Below the pieces are notes generated by a model, which worked only from the letters and a program-made list of their open reading frames with translations, ran no database searches and had not been told where the DNA came from. The translations under genes were made by a program, and so were the position numbers. A stretch of 64,000 nt of DNA from Pisolithus tinctorius (Eukaryota; Basidiomycota; Agaricomycetes; Boletales; Pisolithaceae), in assembly GCA_024663395.1 (NCBI GenBank), contig JANFAH010000042.1, positions 310,001-374,000 on the forward strand. Direction: 5' to 3'. Positions 33,710 through 45,056 of the stretch are shown here, in pieces. Numbering within the stretch: position 1 is the stretch's first letter; each line of letters begins with the position of its first letter.

Positions 33710-34430
33710 GTGGTGAGGCCCTCCAAATGTTCATGGATCCATCAGATTTTCATGGTTTCTGTATGGATACCACTGCCAATACAACAGCAGCACATGTCTT
33801 CCATGGTTCTGCAGGGCTGTGGAGGGGATCCAGTTTCTGACAATAGGATTGGCTCAAACTTACCATTGTCCTTACTCTCAGAGGCATCCCTATTGCCCCA
33901 CAAGCCGCATGTGTTTGAACGCTTACCCCACACCAGGGGTGGTAACCTGGCAATAGCTCCAGGACCACTAGCAGAAGACAATCGTGATGGGGGTGTGACA
34001 GAGGGATATCAAGGTCATGGCCACACCACAGCCTGTGGCTGGATTAAGCCAAATGGAATCCTTTGCAGTGAGCCAATTGATTACCATTGTGAAGGTCATT
34101 TTGCCACTGCACACAGTGTCACGAACATGTCACCAGATGTTACAGTCGGCTGCAGTTGTGGGTGCCCTAAAAGAGGTGAAGCGAAAGGGTTTCATCTGCC
34201 ATATAAGGGAAGTGCATATGAAGTACCAGTGCCCAAAGACAAAAGAGGCCCATGCAGCACCTTGGAGAAGAAGATGACAAAGCTAACACTAATTTTCCTC
34301 TTCTATGGTTATCAGATGGGACAGAATTCCTTCAGTGGGATGCATGCACTATGGAGTACTAAAGTGGACATCTCCTCAAGAGTTGAAAGGCCTGATACAG
34401 GCCCCTCAAAGATGTCGTCTACTGGTTGAT
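33710..34430 (+). pseudogene. Cys/His-module gene relic, type 1 (copy B1)
   Basis: An open frame of 239 codons carries TACGWIKPNGILCSEPIDYH and CEGHFATAHSVTNMSPDV. The module's second half (GFICHIREVHMKYQCP) lies in another frame near 34195-34240, so a small indel within 34160-34195 splits it. The copy at 51.43-51.72 kb has the same layout, the same kind of shift and the same downstream sequence (TTGATGTT...ACCAATTA). Function unknown. Confidence 0.55.
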
Positions 34431-36360
34431 GTTGCTATCATGTGCCAATTATTTGGAGTTTGATCTCAAGGGACTAGCTGTGGGCAGTACTACCTGGTTA
34501 AGTCCACACAGCTTGGCGCTTGTACTGCAGGATCAGCTTTTGGTTCTAATTTGTGGCCAGCCTGAATGGATCACCAACATGCTTGATAACTTACTCTCAT
34601 TCATTCCAAATAAATACAGCAAAGGAAGCTGACACATCTGGGACCCTGTATTATGCACTTTGCCTTCTTCATGGATATCAATCAACTACCAGAATTGAGT
34701 TTTGCGAGGGTATGCCTCAACTGAGGTCTGGTAGGGATAGGTAGGTGCCTCTGATTCTGCATGCTTGTCTGAAAATGGCCAGGTCATGAACACAAGCAAT
34801 AAAGGTCTTACTCGTGTGTCTTCGTTTATGGAGGCTGGCTGAGGCTCTCCCTCTGTACTTTCGGTGGCTGGTGTTTTCTCACCAAAGCGGAGCTCCACAC
34901 ACCTAATTGCCATGACACAGGTGTGCATTGTGCTCATTACTCCATTAATTGTTGTTACAAGCAATCCATAAAAATCGTTGCTGGCCTGTCTGCACCCCAT
35001 GTAGCCCATTGCCTTCCTATGATCTGACCTACACATCTTTAAGAATTGTCCCAATGTAGTAAGGGGAGCCTGGGTTAAGGAGCATACCTGCAGGTGGATT
35101 GGTCAGCAAGGGCAGACTGCGGACAAATGAGTACAAATGATAGACAGGTTGCTCTACTTCACCAAGGAATAATGCAACAAGTGTAGGTATATGACTCAAC
35201 TGCCAGAGGCCTCAACGCAAGTACCAGGCAATCGGCTCAATCGCACTGATCTACCAGCTGTACCACGATCTTGGTGCCACACCTTAAGGCAAATGGCTGT
35301 CAACCTCACTGAATTATCATAGTTCTGGTACTGGAAAAAAAACTGATTTGGCTGCAATACATAGGTCCATGAACTGAACTTACTGGTTTATTCTCATATG
35401 ATTTCACGTACTGTTGATAACTGCTGTAGTACCAGATGCCACACTATATTGCATGTTTTACCCAGAAATGACACCACGGTTCTCCGCCATCCTGCAATGT
35501 GAACAAATAGAGACAAATACCATGAGTCTTGTTTCAAACTCAAGACCGTGCACTATATCTGGCAGGTCCTGGTGTTACCTTGATGCTTCCAAGGGCCATA
35601 ACATGGAAAAGTGTTAAGATACACTGATTTGGTGCGGTTCATTGGAATGGGTTTAGGATGAGTCCCCCATCATTCCTCCCAATTCTGAAGGTGTCAAAAG
35701 TGTACCTCACTTTGGAGAACTTCAGGGCTGGGATGTGGTCAACTGAGTTGTTCCCTGAAGACTGACTTGTCTGTGTCATGGTGCTGTGCAGATGATAGCT
35801 GTGGCGACATGTGTTCAAACCCATGGGCACAACTGACATTATAAAGGCTTTCCAAAGGATGGAAGCAGTATTATTCAAGGTCGAAGTTGAACAGTGAGCT
35901 TCATTCTATGCGATGCCTAGACCTTGACTGCATTGGTTGGTCGGAGAACAATCTAACCTATATTATTTAGATTTAACATGGAGGTCCCATCATGGCAATT
36001 GAATATACAGCACATGTCATGGATCGATGTCAGCTCCGCTGTTAACTTTATTACATGAACTCAACTTTGGACTAGGTCCTGAGAGTGGCCTGACACTATC
36101 CATTGTGCCCCAATTTGCTCCGAGCATGCCAACTTCACAATCTAACGAGCAGTCCATTATCAGCCAATCCCCATTTTATTTTACTTGACATTTGTCACTG
36201 CCACACCTCATTTAGCATATCATGTTCCTCCTTTGGGTAATGTATTATGGTTCTACAGCACTCAACATCAGCTTAGCTTCATCTGCATTGGCCACCTTTG
36301 GTTTAAGTTCAATAGAGGTGAGTGCTGTATGCATGGACATGGGACATTTACACTCATATA

Positions 36361-37933
36361 CAGTGAGGGACAAAAGCGTTGCAATGTTTGTGAGTTGTGA
36401 CTTGTTGCTGATGTAACTCAGGCTATTCTGCACAGATAATGATGATACCTATACCATTGGAAAGGGGTGACTCTAAGCTTTCCAGAGAACTAAGGTTCAG
36501 TCAAAACAAAGCAATACATGCCGAGATGCACCCTATTCTTTCCAAAAAGTGCATTGCAACGCTTTTGTCCCTGACTGGTGAAATCATGAAATGTGACCTT
36601 TTGATGGGATTGAGGGCATGGAGGATGGGAAAAAACAATTACATAATAAACCACATGATCATCCAGATGATTTGTCAGCATGTAAACAATGACAAACATT
36701 GGACTCGTACCATTAATCCTCCCTCTTTTACCACAACTCATGAAAGCATCTCTCTAGCTCACATGGTCATTTTCTCAAGGAATTCTAATCAAATACTGGT
36801 GGCCACCACAGTTCCATCAGTATAACATGCTCTCAGAACCATCAGTCCCTTAAAAAACCTGCTGTCAGTCATTTCCTGGACTATTTCCTCCCCCATGCCT
36901 GATGTGTTCTGGGACTAATCAGTACTTGGAAGGCTGTAAATGTTATGGAGGTCAATTTGGCACTTCAGAACATGATGTACAAACCAGTCCCCTCTCAACC
37001 AATGCATTTCTGGAACAGGGACACTGATATGGAAGTTGGGGTGAGACACAACTTCCTTGTGCTCTGAGCACCATAAGAGGGTTCACTAGATCTTGCTCTG
37101 ATCTGAACTGTAGATGACTGGGGAAGGATTATTTGGTCATATGTTACCACAGGCAATATTCAGGGCCAGATGGAAGCACAGGATTCTGCTCCATGGCAGT
37201 TCAGTAGCATAACCTTCTGATGACACCCAAGGGTAAAGAGGATTTTGTCTTGCCCTAACTTCCATACCACTGTCCCTGTTCCAGAAATGCATTGGTTGAG
37301 AGGAGACTGGTTTGTACATCATGTTCTGAAGTGCCAAATTGACCTCCATAACATTTACAGCCTTCCAAGTACTGATTAGTCCCAGAACACATCAGGCATG
37401 GGGGAGGAAATAGTCCAGGAAATGACTGACAGCAGGTTTTTTAAGGGACTGATGGTTCTGAGAGCATGTTATACTGATGGAACTGTGGTGGCCACCAGTA
37501 TTTGATTAGAATTCCTTGAGAAAATGACCATGTGAGCTAGAGAGATGCTTTCATGAGTTGTGGTAAAAGAGGGAGGATTAATGGTACGAGTCCAATGTTT
37601 GTCATTGTTTACATGCTGACAAATCATCTGGATGATCATGTGGTTTATTATGTAATTGTTTTTTCCCATCCTCCATGCCCTCAATCCCATCAAAAGGTCA
37701 CATTTCATGATTTCACCAGTCAGGGACAAAAGCGTTGCAATGCACTTTTTGGAAAGAATAGGGTGCATCTCGGCATGTATTGCTTTGTTTTGACTGAACC
37801 TTAGTTCTCTGGAAAGCTTAGAGTCACCCCTTTCCAATGGTATAGGTATCATCATTATCTGTGCAGAATAGCCTGAGTTACATCAGCAACAAGTCACAAC
37901 TCACAAACATTGCAACGCTTTTGTCCCTCACTG
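36361..37933. mobile_element. Tc1/mariner-type fold-back element, 1573 bp, 687-bp arms
   Basis: Begins CAGTGAGGGACAAAAGCG and ends with its exact complement; both sides are flanked by TA, the Tc1/mariner target. Arms 36361-37047 and 37247-37933 are near-identical inverted copies: for example, the 387 bp at 36439-36825 and 37469-37855 translate identically on opposite strands. Mismatches appear only near the 200-bp centre. No transposase is encoded. Each arm also contains an internal inverted copy of the terminus (36552-36577, one mismatch), so the arm begins with a 217-bp mini-element. The aligned uninterrupted site in copy A has TCATTA (near 14192-14197). Confidence 0.85.
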
Positions 37934-38843
37934 TAAGTTGTCATTGTCCTGAATGGCAGGGTCAGGACGCCTTTTTGGTGCCATGGGCTTGCTGCTTCTT
38001 GCAGTATGTTCGGCCCATTGCACATGGGTGCGTGGCGTGCCGCGACGCCCCCAACTTCGACTTGGTCGAATGGACATGTCAGAAGCTGCCACTCACTCGC
38101 TTATATATGTAATGTTGCAGTATGTCAATCCTCTCATCTGACTGCTCTATAAATTTCACTCTTTTCACTTGTTTGTCTCAACCACTATTGGCCTGTGCCA
38201 TTCACATGGACAACAATCCATTCTATTCAGCATTGCCCTCAAGTGATGTGATATTGCAAGCCCCAGCACAGCAATTTGCCCAGGGCCTGGATAGTTTGTG
38301 GTGGGATTGCCTTCTCACCCACATGGTGCATGGCATAGTACATGACCCCCTTGCTGGTGAGGATCCAGGATTGCAGTGTACTTCCTCAATATCAGGGTAG
38401 GGGCCATTTCCCTGGGACCTGTAACTCGTATTAATCCCTTATCAAAGATATGGTCATTCTGGCCTGTATTCAGGCCCGGAAATATTATCATCCTGGCAGC
38501 CACATCAGCAGAATCACTTGACTCTAGTTTCTGAGTCTGGCCAGTCCTACAAGATTTCAGTTTACAATGTGCAACTGGACTCCCTCACACGATTTATGAA
38601 TACCAGATCCCTTCGTGACCACTGGAGCATGCAGGACCATACTGCCAAGGTCCTCGACTCAGACAGTTCGTTTGTTCCCACTCTCCTATGTGCATTGGGA
38701 CTACTTGATGGGCTGATATATTTATTAGATCAGGAGGGAAATGGGGACCTTTCAAAGTACATGGGCTTGCCATTGGTTCCTCCGATTTCTTCTCAAGCTA
38801 TGATGAAATTGCACCATTCTGGGTTATATCCCCAACAGGGCAG

Positions 38844-39230
38844 GTGAGTATTCTTCAAACACCTGAGAATTCACTTTTTTTGTTTAGAAGCTCAATACAT
38901 GCTGAAACTCTCTTTCATCGAAGTGTTACACAGTTTACTCCCATGGAAAATCATGGAGCGATGGCACCCACAATGAAACTGCCTTCTGCACACCAGCCTC
39001 TTAGATGCACTATATGCAGCCTGTGTGGATGGGTTAAGGAGAATGGTACAAGATGTAATACATCCATCACATATGATTGTGCGTGACACCTGGCCATCGC
39101 TCATGGGATCAGGCAGCAAGGGAGACATTTCAAAATCCTCTGCCACTGGTGTAGCCCCCCGAAATCCATCAGACAGTCAGGTATGCTGAGGCATGTGCAA
39201 GAAGTACATTTGAACTGCCCACAGTGAGCA
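38844..39230 (+). pseudogene. Cys/His zinc-finger-like exon of copy B with in-frame TGA
   Basis: Reads CSLCGWVKENGTRCNTSI, TYDCA, then stop, HLAIAHGIRQQ, FKILCHWCSPP and MLRHVQEVHLNCP. The TGA at 39084-39086 stands where copy A has CGA (15664-15666), a single C-to-T change at a CpG. The same donor (GTGAG at 38845) precedes it as in copy A. Confidence 0.6.
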
Positions 39231-40559
39231 TATGCACATAGCTGAGCTAACTCTCCAACAGTTCCCATTTCTCTTTCACTCTCTACCACCCTCTTGTAAT
39301 ACTAATTTGATCAATTGCTGTTCTATGCGCTCCCCTACTCTCTTTCTCTCCTATCTCGTTCTCTTGTTGCCTCCCTTGTTTTCTGCTGCCATGTACAAGT
39401 GTGCCACAGGGAATGGTAAATATACATATTTTGGTGGCTTTGCTCACCACTATGTCTGATTGTGTGGGCAATGAGGACTACTTTCAATGATTCGAACCAG
39501 TACGAAACTCATTCAAGCTACCAACCCAGTACTATCACCGAAGATACTTATGCCAGCTAGCTAGTGGCAGTGTGCATTAGCATCATGTATTCAAATGAGG
39601 GAGCATCGGAGTAGGGTTTATTGCATTTATCTCCTTGGAGTGGGGCCCCATAATTTGTGTTGATATCAACCCATCCTTCATTGCAGAAATGAATTGTCTT
39701 TGACAAGATTACATTCCCTACAAACTCTTGAAATTAAATGGAAGTGTCTACTCTGAAGTTGTTGAGGTCACCCATACTGAAGTTGAAGTATCATATTTGC
39801 AACAGGCCAACCATCTTATTGCTGCACTGACACTTAACTTTATTTAAGCTGAGGAAGCCACGAAAATCGACTGCTTGCTTAGGGTACACCGAAGCTGAAC
39901 AAAGATAGAAGATATATCTCCAGATACATCTGTCAGCTTTGTCCGCCGATCAATCACAAATCAAGATCTGCACATGGAAAGCTCAGCGACCCTGCCAGGG
40001 GATATCTGACCCAGCATTTGCACGTTATCCTGATACCAGGGCTGAAAGGAAAAATATATCTGGTAGGTACTAAGGCACTCACAATTTGGTAATAATCCTA
40101 TAGCAGAAACAGAGGTTCTCTGTCCAGAATCAACTCCTCAGTGGGTGGTAGCTGATGAAGTGGGGTCAAGATGGAGAAGCCTCGACATTTGACCGACAGC
40201 AGATGAGCTGCTATCGCACATGTGGTTCTGATGGCACCCCGCACAAATTCTTCGTTTCGGTGTTCTATCTCTTCGATTTCGTGCTTTGGTCATCCAAGAA
40301 TTGGACCAGAACGTGATCAATACATTAGGAGCGCGAGGTGCAGGAGTAACAACCCCATTGTTTCAGGCAGAGAAATACACACAGCCAGGTAACGACTATG
40401 CTTTCTTCCTGTGTGTCTCTTGATTAATAGTGACTGACGTGCTGGCGGATTTACTAATCAACTATATTGTCCTATGTATAGTAGACCCATCTAATGAAAC
40501 AGGCATTGTGCGATGCGCTTCCAGTGGTTGGTTCACTTAATGGCTGGAAGGCTTCCATG
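39231..40559. other. CT-rich flank of copy B and unassigned sequence up to the second LINE
   Basis: 39231-39420 matches the flank of copy A. The part 39830-39960 resembles 29010-29140. No gene was recognised in 39960-40559. Confidence 0.4.
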
Positions 40560-40690
40560 TTTTTTTTTTTTTTTCGAATTTTAAGTGCTTGAGGGTAGTT
40601 GTAACCCTATGTCGCACTATACGAACGTAGTTTATCTACCTAACCAGAGGCCCCCTGTGGCCTGCCTTCCCTTACAAGCGAGTGAATGCC

Positions 40691-40720
40691 CTGGTGGCAG
40701 GGCCTTTGGCCCTCCACCAG
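40691..40720 (-). ncRNA. LINE 3'-UTR stem-loop, second copy
   Basis: Same 30-nt architecture as 22408-22437 (7-bp stem, one-base bulge, 6-bp stem, 3-nt loop) with compensated substitutions. Flanking sequence is also conserved (AGGGCATTCACTCGCT on the RNA 3' side). Confidence 0.7.
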
Positions 40721-41155
40721 TCCGCCGTTCCCGCCGGCCGTTTTAGACACTCCGCCTTGGAGTAAGGGTGGTTTAATACTTCTGTCAGGCGATAATTCTG
40801 TCTACACATAACCGGCTGCTTTTTAAGGCTAGCTGGAGCATGGGCGTCGTGCTCTTCTACATCCTTTTGGTGACTCTGCTGTGACGTGCTGAGATTGCGT
40901 CTGCGATGGTAGGGTGGGTTTTTTGGTGGTCTTCGAGGCACTTTTAGGAGGTTATAGCTTATAGCCGGGGTGATTGGTTTATGGAGCGCGTCTGATCTCA
41001 TGTGTGTCGGTCGGGTGGGGGGGAGGGGGGACGTGAGTGTCGATGCAGGTGGTGTTTACGCTGAGTATATGTTTGGTCTGCTGACAAGCGTTCTGGTCCT
41101 GTGCTGGGCTTTATCATTTACCGTGGTGTTATTTGAATACCTCACCTGGTGTTTG

Positions 41156-44100
41156 TTATGGTAGTCTTTTCGTAGCTGAAATGTATTTGAACAGGTGTGA
41201 CTGCGCTGCCGCGTTGGAGAGGATGTAGGATAGTGATGTGGCGTCTCTTCCCAGTGCGTTGCGGAGTACGTGCCGCTCTCTGTCGTATCTGGGGCACTGG
41301 AAAAGGAAGTGATGTACGTCCTCAGGAGTGGTCTCCCCGCACTGCAGGCACATGGGAGTGTCGCTTCGTTTAAAACGGTGTAGATGTTTGTTAAGTGGTA
41401 TGTGTCCTGTTCGAAGTTGTATGTATAGTCCGGCCTGTCTTTTGGGTAGCGAGGCGACTAGTTTTGTGTACGAAGCTCCCGGGAGTAGGGGGTCTATCGT
41501 GGATACGCGGTCGTGGCGAGGGGATTTTTGCCATTCTTTTTTCCATAGCGCTTTTAGTCTCGCGGCGTGGTATTGTTTAAGGGTGGAGGCGCTGACGGGG
41601 AGTCGCTTGTTTAGGAACGGTGGTAGGTCTCCTGGTGGGCTTGTGGTTTCTGCTCTCTTTGCTGCGAGTTTCGCTTCTCTATCCGCTAGTTCATTTCCCT
41701 CCACTTCCATGTGTCCAGCTATCCATCGGAGCGTGATGCTTTCTCTTGGTAGACGTTCTTCGTTGCGGATTTTGTGGATCATCGATCTGAACTGTAACAG
41801 TAGGTGATGTCCTGGTTTAGCTGAGGGGCGCTCACTGGATCTGATGACTGCCTGGTTGTCTACGAGCACCGAGGCCGGGTATGTGACCTCGTCTCTGGTG
41901 GCTAGTATGTGTGCCGCTAGAAGGAGTGCTACTGCTTCTGCCTCGAACACTGTGTGTTCCGACGCCTGGCCTAAGTGGTGGCGCAGTGTGACGACGTGCT
42001 TGAAGTTGACGTATAGGACGGCTGCTGCTCCCGTTCCTCCTTCCATGCTTGATCCATCTGTGAATATCAGCGTTTGGTCATTTGTCTGTGCGAAGTCTCT
42101 TATTGCATCTTTTTTGCTGGGAGCGATGACAGTCGTGTGTGATGGGCGTGCGCTTGGTGGTATTGGGCATGGGTGGATCGTCTCGATTGAGCCTGGAGAG
42201 ATTTCTAGATCGTGGATTAGTCGGTGGAGTGTAGTTCTGTGGCGTTTAACGTTTCTTTTTGCCGTTCTTTTGATGTGCGGGTGAAGAGGGTGCGTGTCTG
42301 GTAAAGTTGATATGCGGAGGGCGGCTTTATACAACGTGTGTTGAATGAGTAGAGTCGCCGGCGGTATGTTGGCGTGTGCTAGTAGGGCGTCAGTAGGCGT
42401 AGTTCTTATGGCTCCCGTTACCGCCAGCGCTGCTGTTCTTTGGATCGTTGTGATACGTTTCGCTATGCCTTTCGATCCTCTCAGACAGGAGGAGTGGTCT
42501 CCGGAGTATGCTGGTTGGAGCCATACTGGAGCGGCGTACATTACTTTCGGGACTACTACTGCTTGGTAGAGTTGGCGCATGAGTTTTGTGGGGATTCCCC
42601 AGGAGGTTGACGACAGTCTTCTCAGGAGCAGGGCTTGTTTCGTTCCCTTGGCTATCGCTTGGGCCGCCTGTGCTTTCCACCTTAGTTCCTGGTCCAGTAT
42701 TATACCTAAGAACTTGTGAGTACGCGTCGGATTTATGGTAGAACCTCTTAGCGTTAGCGGTGGTCTGGGTTTGTTTCTGCTGAGTGTGAAGTCCATGAGG
42801 GCGAATTTGCTAGTTTCGAAGCGGGAGTTGTGACTTTCGGACCACGCGTAGGCTCCGTCTTTGCGTTCCATCATGCTTTTTAGTGTTGCGTGAGTCTCTT
42901 CGAACGTCTTTCCTATGGCGATGAGAGCGGTGTCGTCTACGAAAGCAAGTGTTAATTCGTTTTTGCCATTGGCCGTTTCTACTAGGTCCGAGCTGTAGAT
43001 GACGTATAGTATCATAGAAAGTGGATCTCCTTGTCCTATACCGTTCTTCACATCGAACCACTCGGATTCGTAGTCGTCGAAGCGTAGCTTGGTTCTTCTG
43101 TTCGTTAGCAATCTTTCCGTGTACTTTACTATCTCCGGTGGTAAGCCTCTCTTTCTCATGTTGTGCAACAGGCGGTCGGTGACCGCATTTGGGAAGGCTC
43201 CTTCTATGTCCAAGAATAGCGCGGAGGCTACTTTTCCTTGTCGCCAGGCGTGCCGTACCGTGGTTTCGAGCAGGAGCAGTGAGTCTTCGGTTGATCGTCC
43301 TGGTCTTCCGCCGAAGTGTGTCGGCGGGAGCAGTTGGTATTTTTCGAGTATGAACGACGTGTTGTTGGCTACTATGGCTGACAGTAGTTTTGCTGTGGTG
43401 TTGAGCAACGCTATTGGTCGGTAGGCTTTAGGTGTCGTATAGTCTGCTTTGCCCGGCTTGCGTAGGATTACCGTTATGGATTCCCTCCACGGGTCGTAAT
43501 ATGTTCGTAGTGTTACTGCTGCGTTGAAGAGATGTATTAGGTATTCGGAAAGGATGGTGGACTTCTGGAACACGACGTTGGCTACCCCATCTGGTCCTGG
43601 GGCCTTGTAGGGGCTGAGGTTCCTGATCGTGCGTTGTAGTTGGTCCCGTGTGATGGTAGACCAGCGGGCTGCTGGCTGGGGGTAGTCATAGTTCTGCGGG
43701 ACTGACGAGTGGGGAGGGGGGGGAGGGAAGAGCGCTTGCGCGAACACTTCGCTTTTGCCTTCGTTTGAGCTGACCGTGGTGGCTACGCCCTCGTCATCGA
43801 TCTTTCTGAGTGTCGGTATACGGGCCTTACTGCCATCTCCATACGGTTTGGATATGTACCCGTTAGCTATCCACAGGTCTTCGTTGTTTGCTTCTTCCAG
43901 CCAGTCCCTCCAGTGAGATTTTTTGGCCGATTGGATGGCTTTTTTCGTAATCTTTCGCTTTCTCCTTGCGTAGTCTGTGACTGGGGTGATCGCAGATTGC
44001 CCGAAAAACATAGGAGGCTTTACTTAGCGTTTTCAGGTCGTTGCGTAGCGTTGTCAGTTCCCTCGTCCACCAGCGTTTTTTGTGCGGGTGAGGGCGTGTC

Positions 44101-45056
44101 CTTGGGACCTCCTTTTCCAACGTTCTGCGTAGCGCTGTTTCGACGCCCTCCGCCGTCCTTTGGAACTCTCTTTCGTTAGGTATTATCGCTGGTGGTCCTA
44201 TCCTTGCTAGCTCGGTTTGGAGCGTCTTGTTGAATTTCTTCCAGTCGACCTCCCGGAAGTTGTAGGAGGGGGTCGTTTCCGTTGGTGTGAGTCCTACGTC
44301 TAGCTGCGTTAGCACTGGAAGGTGGTCAGTGTTGGGGCCGCGGTTTTCCGGACTAGTGTCGCAGCTGGTCAGGCCTTCCAGCATCGACTCTGTGCAAAAG
44401 ACGTTGTCCGGGCGTGTCCAGTTTCCCGTTGAGGAGGACTGGAGGGTCGGTGTCCCCCTGGGGAGGGCTTGTATCATACCGTAGTCCGCTACCAGGTCGA
44501 GCAACTTCTGCGCTGATGTGAGCGCTGTCGCTGTGAACAGGTGATGGTTTCGCTCCTCGTCCCACATTGGGTGGTGCCTGTTGAAGTCTCCTAACCACAT
44601 CATCCCGTCGTTCGCCGTTAGTCGTGCGGTTCTTATGTTGGTCGCTAGGTATGTCCCCAGTTTGTCGATCGTTCGGTCGTGCTTGCAGTCATTGTATACG
44701 TTGAACAGCGTGTACGTCCCTTTTGTGGTTCTCAGCTTTGTTACTACTACATCGGCCGATGGGAATGTGATCTGTTCCCATATGTTAGTGCTTATCTTTG
44801 CGTTAACTAGAGTTACCGCTCTGTGTTTTTCGCCTTGGTTTAGCTTTGATGACGGGTATACTACTCTCCATCGTGTATTTGCTCTTGTGTTTCCGATTTT
44901 GTCGATGGGGGGTTCCTGCAGGGCTATTATGTCCCAATCGTCCGCGGCTTGGCTGTTAATAAGTGAGTGTAGGGCTATATGGGAGTTATTAAGGTTTTGT
45001 TGCCAGATGCGTAGGTTGTTTAGGGCGTTATCTTGTTGTCGGTTGTCATTCATCAT
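41156..45056 (-). pseudogene. LINE ORF2 split by a +1 frameshift
   Basis: The first part (45056 to about 43945) holds the endonuclease (LRIWQQNLNNSHIALH, WLGDFNRHHPMWDEERNHH, NTDHLPVLTQLD). The second part (to 41156) holds the RT (YKAPGPDGVANVVF, GIGQGDPLSMILYVIYSSDL, LAFVDDTALIAIG), RNase H (LIFTDGSSMEGGTGAAAV, LRWIAGHMEVEGNELADREA) and a zinc tail (CLQCGETTPEDVHHFLFQC). The parts overlap in different frames at a run of six T on the plus strand (43940-43945, six A in the sense strand). Five A would restore DYEKAIQSAKKSHWRDWLEE, matching the sister LINE. No other stop is present, so the lesion is recent or a homopolymer error. Confidence 0.88.

Larger units (their letters stand above)
34431..39230 (+). 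pseudogene. Relic gene copy B, interrupted by a Tc1/mariner-type element
   Basis: Carries counterparts of the copy A blocks: 34503-34744 (with a frame change inside, ending at GTAGGTGCC), 38122-38396, 38518-38843 and 38844-39230. A 1573-bp fold-back element splits it at 36361-37933. It is strongly CpG-depleted relative to copy A. Matching donor sites in A and B support a shared multi-exon ancestor. Confidence 0.5.

Noticed and set aside
36439..37855. Two identical 128-codon frames on opposite strands
   Set aside because: They are mirror copies in the arms of the fold-back element, with no coding motif; identity reflects the inverted repeat.
39480..39510. Possible tRNA T-arm (GGTTCGAATC on the minus strand)
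   Set aside because: The flanking bases do not pair as a T-stem and no acceptor or anticodon arm could be found.
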